From the NCBI GenBank assembly GCA_964453155.1, contig CAYVQU010000062.1, positions 1 through 26,924 on the forward strand: a stretch of 26,924 nt of DNA, in the 5' to 3' direction. This DNA comes from CAYVQU01 sp964453155. Its GTDB lineage: Bacteria > Chloroflexota > Anaerolineae > Anaerolineales > UBA11858. A program made the position numbers and the translations under genes. The notes below the pieces were generated by a model. That model was not told the origin of the DNA. It made no database searches and was given only the letters and a program-made list of their open reading frames with translations. Below, piece by piece: positions 1 to 7,963 of the stretch (positions are counted from its first letter, which is position 1; each line of letters opens with the position of its first letter).

Positions 1-47
1 CGAATTTTTTTTATTCGTTCCATTCGCAACATTCGTTTTATTCGTGA

Positions 48-2405
48 TTAGCGTTCATACCAAGCAGAATTCTTAGTGATTTGCAGCGACTTTTGATTGC
101 AGGTTACGGCAGAAATGTCGGATCCGAACCAGCGGATTTCGACTGTTTCGGGGGGATTCTCAACTTGGAGGTTGAGGGTGGTCCCGTCAAAGGAATAGCG
201 GACCTGGATTTCAGGTTGATCCTCGTCGTGGATGGTTAATTCGCCGCTCGAGGTGGGGCCGTAGAATTCAAGGGTCAGGGGGTTGAGGGGAATTTGATCA
301 ACATAATCCATCTCGGGACCGAGGGGAATGATGTCCCCCGCTTTAACCCACAGAGGGAGGGTATCGAGGGGGGCTTCAACGTTGATCCAGCGTCCACCAC
401 TGAGTTTTTCTTTGGTCCAGTAGTCAAACCATTCACCTTCAGGGAGATAAACTCGGCGTTGATTGGAACGGGTCAAAACCGGCGCTACTAAGAAGCTTGA
501 GCCAAAGAGATATTCCAGATCGATGTTTTCGGTGTTGGGGTCGTCCTGATATTCCAAAACCAGGGGTTTGACCATCGGGAGGCTAGACTGCGTAGATTTG
601 ACCGCTTCGGTGTAAATGTAGGGCAGCAGCCGGTAGCGCAGCTTGAGATATTTCATGGCGATCGCGGTCGCTTCGTCGCCATATTCCCAGGGTTCGTGGG
701 GCTGTTTGCCGTGGGCTCGCAGATGGGAGGAGAATACGCCAAATTGCAGCCAGCGGATGTAAATCTCGGCATCGCGGGGGAAACCGTCAAGATCATTGAG
801 ATCGTAATCAAAAGCGCGGGGTTGGTAGTCGAACCCGCCGGCGTCGTGGCTGCAGAATGGCATCCCCGACATGCCATAGCCGAGGAGACCGCGCAACTGC
901 CCCGTCATTTGCTGGAAGCTGGCGTAGCTGTCACCGCCCCATTGAACCGGGTAACGCTGCGATCCGGTGTATCCGGCCCGGCCCCAGACCAGGCCGCGGC
1001 CGAAATATTCTTCGGTCAGTTCGAAGGCGGTTTTGTTATAGAGCATCGGGTAGATGTTGTGCATCTCGAGGCCGGTGCGGCCGTCGTGGTAAATGGCGTC
1101 AATGGGGGATTGTTCGGCGAAGTCGGTTTTGAAAGTGGCGACGCCCTTATCAAGCAGAGCTCGGAGTTTGCCCTGGAACCACTCACGGGCCGCGGGATTG
1201 GTCATATCAAGGCAGGCCAACCCCGAACCGGCAAAGGCTTCGAGTACTGGCGCGGGATCGCCGTTTGAATCGACCACCAAATAGCCGTTTTCGAGGGCTT
1301 CATCGAAAACGGCGCGACCTTTGGGCACATAGGGCGTGACCCACAAACAGGTGCGCACGTTTTGATCCTTGAGATTTTGGATCATCTCTTCCGGTTGGGG
1401 GAAAACGGTCTCGTCGAATTCGTAGGAGCACCAGGGGGTTTCGCCCATCCAGTAGGGGTCGATGCTGAGGACGTCGCAGGGGAAACCGTGCGCCCGCATC
1501 CCATTGACGACACCTTCGACTTGTTCCCGGCTCATATACATGCAGCGGGAAATCCAGAAGCCGAAAGACCATTTGGGCGGGACGGGGGCGGTGCCAGTCA
1601 GGGCGGTGTAGGTTTTGAGAATATCTTTGAAGGCCGGGCCGCGCATGATGAAGTAGTCGAGTTGGTTATCTAAGATATGGAAGGAGTACGAGGCGTTCGA
1701 TTCGCTTCCCATCCGGTAGACCATTGGGAAAGATGAGTGAACGAACAGCCCGTATCCGGCCGAACTCATGAAGAAGGGGACGTTTTTATAGGCTCGATAG
1801 GAGGTCACATTACCGCTGTCGACGGCCCAGAAATTGAGTTCCTGGCCCCAACGATTAAGGTTGGTAAAGCGTTCACCAAAGCCGTAGAAGGCCTCGCCGG
1901 GCTGAACGGTGACGGCCTCCTGAACGACGGAGCGACCTTTCTCATCGGTTTCGTACCCAACCGGGAAGACTTCAAAGCCAGGCCCGTAGGCCCGATCTTC
2001 GTTTTGCTGGCTGAAGAAGGGGACCGGGTTATCGGTATCGCGCTCAAAGATACGAATCCCCCAAGGGTATTGGGGGATCTCTACTCGTAGGTCTGCGGTG
2101 ATGAGAATAATCTGCTCGCCGGGCTGTTCTATCTCGAAGGCAGTATCCCCAAAATCCGGGTTTATGAGCATATCGCTATGCCCGTCCTGGACTGCGTCAG
2201 GATTCATTCGGAACCGAATCGTATTTTCAAAAATAACATCCAGTTTAACTTCCGCGGTTTCACCCAAGGCGGTTTCGCATTGGAAGCGGAGACCGGTGGC
2301 CGTCTGTTCCCAGGCCGTCCAACGGGCGAGACTGTTGGTTTTAGTGTGTGTGGTGCGGTAATCGAGGGCTTGGACAAATTCGTCCCATTTGGGGGTGCGT
2401 TTCAT
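48..2405 (-). CDS. GH31 family alpha-xylosidase / alpha-glucosidase (YicI-like)
   Basis: A 785-residue glycoside hydrolase of family 31, which removes terminal alpha-linked xylose or glucose by a retaining mechanism. The catalytic nucleophile is Asp428 in KTDFAEQ. The proposed acid/base is Asp492 in WGGDSYASF. The spacing matches E. coli YicI (Asp416/Asp482), and the following HDAGGFD block is also conserved. An N-terminal beta-sandwich (about 1-280), a central barrel (about 280-610) and C-terminal beta domains fill the usual length. No signal peptide is visible, so it is probably cytosolic and acts on imported oligosaccharides. It starts 10 nt after the XRE-cupin stop, so the two should be cotranscribed. 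KTDF rather than the glucosidase WxDMNE signature favours xylosidase-type activity, but the exact substrate cannot be read. Function is unrelated to most of the window. Confidence 0.9.
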   Translation of the reverse strand: MKRTPKWDEFVQALDYRTTHTKTNSLARWTAWEQTATGLRFQCETALGETAEVKLDVIFENTIRFRMNPDAVQDGHSDMLINPDFGDTAFEIEQPGEQIILITADLRVEIPQYPWGIRIFERDTDNPVPFFSQQNEDRAYGPGFEVFPVGYETDEKGRSVVQEAVTVQPGEAFYGFGERFTNLNRWGQELNFWAVDSGNVTSYRAYKNVPFFMSSAGYGLFVHSSFPMVYRMGSESNASYSFHILDNQLDYFIMRGPAFKDILKTYTALTGTAPVPPKWSFGFWISRCMYMSREQVEGVVNGMRAHGFPCDVLSIDPYWMGETPWCSYEFDETVFPQPEEMIQNLKDQNVRTCLWVTPYVPKGRAVFDEALENGYLVVDSNGDPAPVLEAFAGSGLACLDMTNPAAREWFQGKLRALLDKGVATFKTDFAEQSPIDAIYHDGRTGLEMHNIYPMLYNKTAFELTEEYFGRGLVWGRAGYTGSQRYPVQWGGDSYASFQQMTGQLRGLLGYGMSGMPFCSHDAGGFDYQPRAFDYDLNDLDGFPRDAEIYIRWLQFGVFSSHLRAHGKQPHEPWEYGDEATAIAMKYLKLRYRLLPYIYTEAVKSTQSSLPMVKPLVLEYQDDPNTENIDLEYLFGSSFLVAPVLTRSNQRRVYLPEGEWFDYWTKEKLSGGRWINVEAPLDTLPLWVKAGDIIPLGPEMDYVDQIPLNPLTLEFYGPTSSGELTIHDEDQPEIQVRYSFDGTTLNLQVENPPETVEIRWFGSDISAVTCNQKSLQITKNSAWYER

Positions 2406-2415
2406 GATAAGTCCG

Positions 2416-3036
2416 TTAGAAAACTGGGGGGGTAATTACCGAAATCCACACGACATCTTCGGTTTCGGAAGCGCAGGCAATTTTTTGAAGATCGTACCCT
2501 TCAAAGTAAATTGAATCGCCGGGGTTGAGGATGTATTCTTTATCTTCAAGGCCGATTAGCAATTTGCCTACTAACACAAAGATAAATTCTTCGGTGGGTT
2601 TGCGCAATCTCCGGGCCACATTGCCGGTACCGGGTGAAAGCCGTCCAAAGACGGGTTCCATGCCGCGCGTTAAATCTTTGACCAGTAATTCATAATTGAC
2701 GCCTGAATCCGGTAAATACAGTCGTGGGCGGCACCCGGCCCGGACCACCGGGGAATATTCCATGGCCTCGTCCGCGGCTTGCTCTTCATTGCAAGGCTTT
2801 ACCGCGGCGGTGTAGGAGACTTCGGGGAGGGGATCGGAAAAAAAGTAGTGAATGGAGGTATCGAGGTGTTCAGCAATCAGGCGCAAGGAGTCGAGGGAGA
2901 CTTTAGTTTTGCTGTGCTCTACCTGACTGATGAATGAGGCCGATAATCCTGTTCGTCGGGCCAGTTCACGAATGGTTAACCCCAATTCTCTGCGACGTGT
3001 TTTAATTCGTAAACCAATATCATCTTCAGTAGACAT
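2416..3036 (-). CDS. XRE-family transcriptional regulator with C-terminal cupin domain
   Basis: About 206 residues. Residues 8-62 form a helix-turn-helix of the XRE/Cro type (IRELARRTGLSASFISQVE). Residues about 130-205 form a cupin barrel, including EEFIFVLVGKL and LNPGDSIYFEG. Such proteins usually sense a small ligand through the cupin and repress or activate a neighbouring catabolic operon. I chose ATG 3036 because GAAAGG lies 8-9 nt upstream; a GTG at 3045 would add three residues. It is divergent from the UbiD operon across a 204-bp gap with a symmetric sequence (see the operator entry) and leads into the GH31 gene. The likely job is control of the UbiD-to-AOR operon, its own gene, or both. 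The ligand is unknown. Confidence 0.9.
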   Translation of the reverse strand: MSTEDDIGLRIKTRRRELGLTIRELARRTGLSASFISQVEHSKTKVSLDSLRLIAEHLDTSIHYFFSDPLPEVSYTAAVKPCNEEQAADEAMEYSPVVRAGCRPRLYLPDSGVNYELLVKDLTRGMEPVFGRLSPGTGNVARRLRKPTEEFIFVLVGKLLIGLEDKEYILNPGDSIYFEGYDLQKIACASETEDVVWISVITPPVF

Positions 3037-3106
3037 ATACGACACCTTTCGGAAATATTCGATTCACTTTGCGCTTGTATCTAGAATAAAGTAATTCAGA
3101 ATAAAT

Positions 3107-3145
3107 GTCAAGTAATAACTTACATATGTTCAATGACATTTGACA
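3107..3145. promoter_or_regulatory. Candidate XRE-cupin operator between divergent -35 boxes
   Basis: TGTCAA (3107-3112) and TTGACA (3140-3145) form an inverted pair centred on the perfect 8-bp palindrome ACATATGT (3122-3129). Each arm reads as a consensus -35 hexamer for one of the two divergent genes. A regulator bound to the centre could therefore control both directions. This is sequence symmetry only; no binding data are implied. Confidence 0.4.
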
Positions 3146-3169
3146 CAAATTGCGTAAATTTGATATAAA
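3140..3169 (+). promoter_or_regulatory. Candidate sigma-70 promoter of the UbiD operon
   Basis: TTGACA (3140-3145), an 18-bp spacer and TATAAA (3164-3169) form a good consensus promoter about 70 bp upstream of the UbiD start. GGAG at 3231-3234 is the ribosome binding site, six bases before ATG 3241. Confidence 0.5.
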
Positions 3170-3240
3170 TGAAGTGTATTCGCGTTTATTTGGAGTATAA
3201 ATGGGAATATTTTTAGTTATACTATACACAGGAGCTGTTT

Positions 3241-4584
3241 ATGGGCAGAATCCAGAATTTGAGAGATTATATTGAAATTCTTCAGCAAAATGGGCAGTTG
3301 GCACGCGTGACCGCCTCGGTTTCACTAAATCATGAACTCGCCAATGTTGCTGCGGCGATCCAACGCCAGGGACGGGGGGGCAGCTTGTTCGAAAACCCAG
3401 CCGGGAGCGCCTGGCCGATTTTTGCCGGCGCCGTCGGTAGCCCAGAATTGGCCGCGCTGGCCCTGGATTGTGAATTGGCAGATGTAACGGCTAAAATGGA
3501 AAACGCCCTGGAACCGGCGAATGCCCTGCAACCCGTTGAGATTGACGAGGCCCCCTGGAAAGCCAACCAAATTTTGGGTGAGGATGTCAATCTACCCGAA
3601 ATCCCAATTCCCACTCATGGGGCTCACGACGGGGGACCTTTCATCACCGGCGGAATCACGCGCGCCATGGACCCGGTATCTGGCCGCGGCAACTGCTCCT
3701 ACAACCGGATGCAGGTCTTGGGACCGCGCACTTTGGGTTTCAACGTCAACGAGTGGCGGCATGTGATGGAGTTTTTCAAGTATCATGAAGCCAAAGATGA
3801 ACCTTTAGAGATCGCGGTCGCCATCGGTGTTGATCCAGCGATCAGCATCGCGGCCGGTGCCCGCTACGATGATGACGAACTCTGCATCGCTGGGGCTATT
3901 CGGGGGAGCGCGGTACTGGTTTCAAAAGGCGTAACCGTTGACGTATTGATCCCCGCCGAAGCCGAAATCGTCATTGAAGGCCATTTGGTTCCCAAAGAGC
4001 GCCGCAAAGAAGGACCACTGGCCGAGTTTCATGGTTATTACGGCGAGTTGTGGGAAAGCCCGGTTTTCGAAGTTACCGCAGTCTGTTATCGCGATAACCC
4101 CATTTTTCAGACCATCATCCCCGGGCACGATGAGCACATCTATATTGGTAATGTCCTCCCCCGCGAGCCGCTGTTGCTGCGGTTTGTCAAACACGTCAGT
4201 AAAGATGTCACCGGGCTGCATATCCCCCCTTATGGGAACGGGTTTTCGGCCATCGTTCAGGTGAAGAAATCCAACCCCGGCGAACCTAAAAACGTCGCCC
4301 TGGCCGCCATGACGGCTCATGTGAACATTAAAAAAGTGATCGTCGTCGATCCCGATGTCAACATTTACGACCCTGCCGATGTCTTATGGGCCTTGACCAA
4401 CCGGGTTGATTGGAGCCAGGATGCATTCTACGTTCCCGGCGCCCAGGGCCATGAGATGGATCCCACCGCCGATATGCGCGGCGTCCACACCAAAATCGGC
4501 ATCGATGCGACCTATAAGCCAGAGCGGCGGGATTATGGTGAAAGAATTCGCTATCCGGAAATCGATCTAAACAAGTATCTATGA
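3241..4584 (+). CDS. UbiD-family prenylated-FMN-dependent (de)carboxylase
   Basis: A 447-residue UbiD-family protein, full length for the family. Arg156 in NRMQ matches the conserved active-site arginine. Glu257 and Glu262 in EGPLAEFHGYYG match the catalytic glutamate pair (Glu277 and Glu282 of fungal Fdc1). The region around 195-240 (ISIAAGARYDDDELCIAGA) is also typical. These enzymes reversibly decarboxylate unsaturated or aromatic acids with prenylated FMN, which is made by UbiX; no UbiX gene is in the window. The protein is first in a plus-strand operon with a Mer-like oxidoreductase, a MoaD-like protein and an AOR, and lies next to a cupin regulator. That context argues for catabolism rather than ubiquinone synthesis. 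The substrate is unknown. Confidence 0.92.
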   Translation: MGRIQNLRDYIEILQQNGQLARVTASVSLNHELANVAAAIQRQGRGGSLFENPAGSAWPIFAGAVGSPELAALALDCELADVTAKMENALEPANALQPVEIDEAPWKANQILGEDVNLPEIPIPTHGAHDGGPFITGGITRAMDPVSGRGNCSYNRMQVLGPRTLGFNVNEWRHVMEFFKYHEAKDEPLEIAVAIGVDPAISIAAGARYDDDELCIAGAIRGSAVLVSKGVTVDVLIPAEAEIVIEGHLVPKERRKEGPLAEFHGYYGELWESPVFEVTAVCYRDNPIFQTIIPGHDEHIYIGNVLPREPLLLRFVKHVSKDVTGLHIPPYGNGFSAIVQVKKSNPGEPKNVALAAMTAHVNIKKVIVVDPDVNIYDPADVLWALTNRVDWSQDAFYVPGAQGHEMDPTADMRGVHTKIGIDATYKPERRDYGERIRYPEIDLNKYL

Positions 4585-4586
4585 AA

Positions 4587-4661
4587 TTTAACCGCGAATA
4601 ACGCGAATTTTCACTAATATTTACAGCAAATTCGCGTTTATTCGCGAGATTAGCGGTTAAA
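4587..4661. repeat. 75-bp imperfect inverted repeat between UbiD and LLM genes
   Basis: The arms run from TTTAACCGCGAATAACGCG to TTCGCGAGATTAGCGGTTAA and would form a long hairpin in the 97-nt gap. The last 21 bases (4641-4661) are identical to 21077-21097 before the AOR 2 stop codon, and 39-53 at the GH31 stop is similar. It looks like one member of a dispersed palindromic repeat family. It might attenuate the transcript between UbiD and the next gene. Confidence 0.8.
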
Positions 4662-4681
4662 AATGAAGAACAGGAGTTGCT

Positions 4682-5701
4682 ATGTCCGTCCGATTTGCCC
4701 TCTACATGCAAGATAAACACCCCATTCAGTATGAACTCGAAATGGCCAAATATGCCGAGGACCGCGGTTTCAGTGAGATTTGGCAGGCTGATACCCGTTT
4801 GGCACGCGACTGCATCGTGTTGATGTCCGCGTTTTTGACTCATACCAAGACGCTACGGATCGGCTCCGGCGTGCTGCCGATCTGGACCCGCAACCCGGCT
4901 GTGATTGCGGCCTCGTGGAGCACGATGTGGGAATTAGGCGGCAAAGTCGATGGCCGCGGCCGCGTGATGCTGGGTCTGGGGGCCTGGTGGGAGCCGATTT
5001 CCAGTCGGGTAGGGGTGAATCGTCATCGTCCCTTGCGGGCCATGCGCGAGCATATTGAAGCCCTGCGCCAGCTTTTCACGATGGAAGAAGTCACTTACCA
5101 GGGCGATTTTGTCAATCTCGACCGGGTCCGATTAGATGTGGCTTTTGGCGATACGTCGCCGCGCGATATACCGCTTTACATCGGCGCCACCGGTCCTAAG
5201 ATGCTCGAAATGACTGGCGAAATCTGCGACGGTGTCGTCTTGAACTATATGGTTTCGGTCGATTACATTAAAAACGCGGTCAAACTGGTTGAAAAAGGGG
5301 CCCAAAAAGTTGGCAAGACTATTGAAGACATCGACCGTCCTGAACTCCTGGTCTGCTGCCTGTCCGACGATGACCCTGACGCGGCCATGCTCGAAGGCAA
5401 AAAATTGGCAGCCTACTACTTCGCCACCGAACCCCATATTATGAAGGCCAGCGGTGTCAGCGACGAACTGCTCGCAAAAGTTCAAGCCATCATGGGCTGG
5501 CCCGCCACAGAAGAAGACTACATCAAAGCCAGCAAAGTCATCCCCGATGAGGTCGTCCGCAACATCATGGCCGTTGGCACCACTCAAGAGTGTCAGGATA
5601 AAGTCGCGCAATACATCGCTGCCGGGGTCACCTGCCCTATCCTGTACCCGATGATGGATGATATCAAACCGGTCGTGGATGCCTTTGCCGATTGGGCGTA
5701 A
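4682..5701 (+). CDS. Luciferase-like (LLM) F420/FMN oxidoreductase, Mer-like
   Basis: A 339-residue bacterial-luciferase-fold oxidoreductase. The stretch 163-188, including IPLYIGATGPKM and TGEICDGVVLN, closely resembles methylene-tetrahydromethanopterin reductase (Mer), as do IGSGVLPIWTRNPA and the overall length. Mer reduces methylene-H4MPT to methyl-H4MPT with F420H2. Other members of this family oxidise alcohols or act on other substrates with F420 or FMN, so the reaction is not settled. AGGAG at 4672-4676 precedes ATG 4682 by five bases. The gene follows UbiD and precedes the MoaD/AOR pair. An Mch homologue lies 4 kb further on, which makes the Mer resemblance more interesting. Confidence 0.88.
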   Translation: MSVRFALYMQDKHPIQYELEMAKYAEDRGFSEIWQADTRLARDCIVLMSAFLTHTKTLRIGSGVLPIWTRNPAVIAASWSTMWELGGKVDGRGRVMLGLGAWWEPISSRVGVNRHRPLRAMREHIEALRQLFTMEEVTYQGDFVNLDRVRLDVAFGDTSPRDIPLYIGATGPKMLEMTGEICDGVVLNYMVSVDYIKNAVKLVEKGAQKVGKTIEDIDRPELLVCCLSDDDPDAAMLEGKKLAAYYFATEPHIMKASGVSDELLAKVQAIMGWPATEEDYIKASKVIPDEVVRNIMAVGTTQECQDKVAQYIAAGVTCPILYPMMDDIKPVVDAFADWA

Positions 5702-5707
5702 AATAAA

Positions 5708-5735
5708 GTAGGGGCACAGCATGCTGTGCCCCTAC
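5708..5735. repeat. 28-bp perfect palindrome upstream of the MoaD-like gene
   Basis: Both strands read identically from GTAGGGGCAC through GCATGC to GTGCCCCTAC. It begins 6 nt after the LLM stop codon and ends 11 nt before the MoaD-like ATG. It could be a REP-type repeat, a partial terminator after the first two genes, or an mRNA-stabilising hairpin. No U-run follows it. Confidence 0.75.
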
Positions 5736-5746
5736 CATTTCGTGGC

Positions 5747-6001
5747 ATGATAATTATCAAATTTGATACGCGATTATTAGCAACACCCCTCCCATCTGAC
5801 ATTCCCGCTAAGCGCGATGGACATTTCGTTATCATTTCGGCACCCGCGGAGCGGAGTGTCAACCAAACTTTGCAAGACCTGGATATTCAACTCTCGCAGG
5901 CCGTGGCCGCGGTGGTCAATGGTCAGGCGACCGATCTGGAACAACCTTTAGCACCGGGCGACGAAGTCCGGCTGCTGCCCCAAATTGCTGGAGGAACTTA
6001 A
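5747..6001 (+). CDS. MoaD/ThiS-like beta-grasp sulfur-carrier protein
   Basis: A protein of 84 residues ending AGGT, with the pattern LAPGDEVRLLPQIAGG typical of MoaD and ThiS. Such proteins are adenylated and thiocarboxylated at the terminal glycine and donate sulfur to the pyranopterin dithiolene or thiazole. The position directly before an AOR gene suggests service to the tungsten or molybdenum pterin cofactor. ATG 5747 is preferred over the GTG at 5726, which lies inside the palindrome; there is no strong ribosome binding site for either. Odd points: one extra Thr follows the diglycine. The GGA GGA codons also form the Shine-Dalgarno of the AOR gene. The stop TAA shares its last base with the AOR ATG. 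N-terminal half diverges from classic MoaD. Confidence 0.82.
   Translation: MIIIKFDTRLLATPLPSDIPAKRDGHFVIISAPAERSVNQTLQDLDIQLSQAVAAVVNGQATDLEQPLAPGDEVRLLPQIAGGT
5990..5994 (+). promoter_or_regulatory. Shine-Dalgarno GGAGG of AOR 1, embedded in the MoaD diglycine codons
   Basis: GGAGG lies six bases before ATG 6001 and is made from the two GGA codons encoding the functional diglycine of the upstream protein. With the 1-nt TAATG overlap, this points to tight translational coupling of the two products. Confidence 0.7.
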
Positions 6002-7908
6002 TGCGCACAATATTTAATTTTGGATATGATGAGGCTTATAAACAGGGAAAACGGGCTTATGCCGGGGTAGTTTTGCACGTTGACCTGGCAAAACAGGAAT
6101 TTTGGGTGGACCGCCCCAAAGAAAGTTTTTACCGCACCCTCTTGGGCGGCCGCGGTTTCATCCTGCATTATTTGTTAACACAAACCCCCGCGGGGATCGA
6201 CCCCCTAGACCCCGAAAACCTGCTCATCTTTGCCCCGGGTCTGCTCTCTGGGACCGTACTCCCGGGTACCGGGCGCCACGCCGTCGGCGCCAAATCGCCA
6301 CTGACGGGTGCCCTGGCCTCCGCCGAAGCTGGAGGGTGGTTCGGACACGAACTCAAGCGCGCCGGAGTCGATGCCCTGGTCGTCCACGGCAAATCGGAAA
6401 CCCCCGTTTACCTGTGGGTCAAGGATGGCGCGGTCGAAATCAGGCCTGCCGACCACCTGTGGGGTCAATTAACCGGCGATACCCAGGACCAAATCCAGAC
6501 TGAACTTGAAGATGACAAAATCCGGATTGCTCAAATCGGTCCCGCCGGAGAAAAATTAGTCCGCTATGCGGCCGTGATGCACGACGTCAACCGGGCCGCG
6601 GGTCGCTCAGGTTTGGGGGCTGTGATGGGGAGTAAAAACTTGAAAGCGGTCGCGGCGCGCGGTTCTGTGCGGGTGGGGCTCGCCGACAAAGCGAAGTTGA
6701 GTGACACGCTCAAATGGATCACCGGTGGTTACAAAGATATGATGGGCTGGGCGATCGAGTATGGGACCGCGGGTGGGGTGGTCGGCGCCCACGATCGCGG
6801 GACGACGGCGATCCGCAATTACCAGGCTGGCGTCCTCCCTGGGATCGAAAGCCTGGGACCCGATAACTTGTTTCCGAAATTTGTGACTGAGCGCGACACT
6901 TGCAGTCGCTGCCCGGTCCGCTGCAAACTCGTGGTAGATTACGAAGACGAAAATACTAAAATTGAAGGTCAGTACGGCGGACCCGAGTACGAATCGCTGG
7001 GTGGACTGGGAACATTATGTTCTGTCACCGATCCGGCTGCGGTTGCCAAAGCCAACGAACTCTGTGCCGCCTACGGTTTGGATACCATCTCGGCTGGTGC
7101 GACAGTCGCCTTCGCGATGGAGTGCCAGGAGAAGGGCCTGTTGGGCGACTACGAATTCCAACCCCAATTTGGCGCCGGACCTGATCTGGTGGCCGGGATC
7201 CACAAAATCGCGGCCCGGGAGGGTCTCGGCGACTTGATGGCCGAAGGCAGCGCCCGGATGGCGGCGAAAATTGGCTCGGAAACCGCCGAATTTCTGGCAG
7301 TCGCCCGCGGGCAAGAACTGCCCCTGCATGATCCACGCTACAAAAACACCGGTGGCATGGGATATGCCCTGTCCCCCACCGGTGCCGATCACATGCACAA
7401 CCTGCTCGATGATTTTGCCAACTTCGCGGGCGGCGATATTTGCGCCCGGCTGGCTGAAATGGGGGTGGAAACACCTCTCCCGCTGTGGGGTATTTCAGAA
7501 CACAAAGTTCAAGGCTATCTCTATGAAACCGCCTACAAGCACGTTATGGACAGTGCCTTGATCTGCCATTTCTACCCCTTTGAATACAAGCATATGGCCT
7601 CCGCTCTAAGTGCCGCTGGCGGCTGGGACGTTGATAAATTCGAAGTCAACACCATTGGACAACGGATCATTACGCTGGCGCGGCTGTATCTCGTCCGCGA
7701 AGGTTTCACCCATGCCGATGACACCCTCTCGGCTCGCGCTTACCACCCCACACCTGATGGCCCAATTGCCGGTAAGACAATGGACGTCGATGAACTCGCC
7801 CAGGCCATGCAAGTCTATTTCGAGAAAATGGGTTGGGATGCGGAGGGGGTTCCTGGTGCGGAGATTTTGACCAAATTAGGTTTGAGTGAATATCAATTAT
7901 CGAACTAA
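6001..7908 (+). CDS. Aldehyde ferredoxin oxidoreductase family protein (AOR 1)
   Basis: A 635-residue AOR-family enzyme. It has the N-terminal pterin-binding domain (LLGGRGF; KSPLTGALASAEAGG; GLGAVMGSKNLKAV near 201-220). The [4Fe-4S] ligands are Cys301, Cys304 and Cys308 (CSRCPVRC) plus Cys522, matching Pyrococcus AOR Cys288/291/295/494. Members oxidise aldehydes to acids with a tungsten (sometimes molybdenum) bis-pterin and pass electrons to ferredoxin, or run in reverse. It is cytosolic and oxygen-sensitive in known cases. It is translationally coupled to the MoaD-like gene and is last in the UbiD operon. The 30-residue N-terminal extension before YAGVVLHVDL is slightly longer than usual. 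Substrate unknown; products of the UbiD or flavoprotein steps are candidates. Confidence 0.93.
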   Translation: MRTIFNFGYDEAYKQGKRAYAGVVLHVDLAKQEFWVDRPKESFYRTLLGGRGFILHYLLTQTPAGIDPLDPENLLIFAPGLLSGTVLPGTGRHAVGAKSPLTGALASAEAGGWFGHELKRAGVDALVVHGKSETPVYLWVKDGAVEIRPADHLWGQLTGDTQDQIQTELEDDKIRIAQIGPAGEKLVRYAAVMHDVNRAAGRSGLGAVMGSKNLKAVAARGSVRVGLADKAKLSDTLKWITGGYKDMMGWAIEYGTAGGVVGAHDRGTTAIRNYQAGVLPGIESLGPDNLFPKFVTERDTCSRCPVRCKLVVDYEDENTKIEGQYGGPEYESLGGLGTLCSVTDPAAVAKANELCAAYGLDTISAGATVAFAMECQEKGLLGDYEFQPQFGAGPDLVAGIHKIAAREGLGDLMAEGSARMAAKIGSETAEFLAVARGQELPLHDPRYKNTGGMGYALSPTGADHMHNLLDDFANFAGGDICARLAEMGVETPLPLWGISEHKVQGYLYETAYKHVMDSALICHFYPFEYKHMASALSAAGGWDVDKFEVNTIGQRIITLARLYLVREGFTHADDTLSARAYHPTPDGPIAGKTMDVDELAQAMQVYFEKMGWDAEGVPGAEILTKLGLSEYQLSN

Positions 7909-7963
7909 ATCACAAAGTACCGGGTAATATTTTCGAGTTGGCATTCAAAATTTTTAACTTATC

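Noticed and set aside
696..1268. Plus-strand open frame of 190 codons
   Set aside because: It is antisense to the middle of the GH31 gene, which has its catalytic motifs intact. It shows no domain pattern and no ribosome binding site.
3026..3229. Minus-strand 67-codon frame in the XRE-UbiD gap
   Set aside because: It overlaps the regulator start and the candidate promoters, and its low-complexity AT-rich content does not look like a protein.
5132..5722. Minus-strand open frame of 196 codons
   Set aside because: It is the reverse shadow of the Mer-like gene, whose conserved motifs are all on the plus strand.
7909..7963. Terminator between converging AOR 1 and amidohydrolase genes
   Set aside because: The 55-bp gap is AT-rich, but I could not find a stable stem followed by a T-run.
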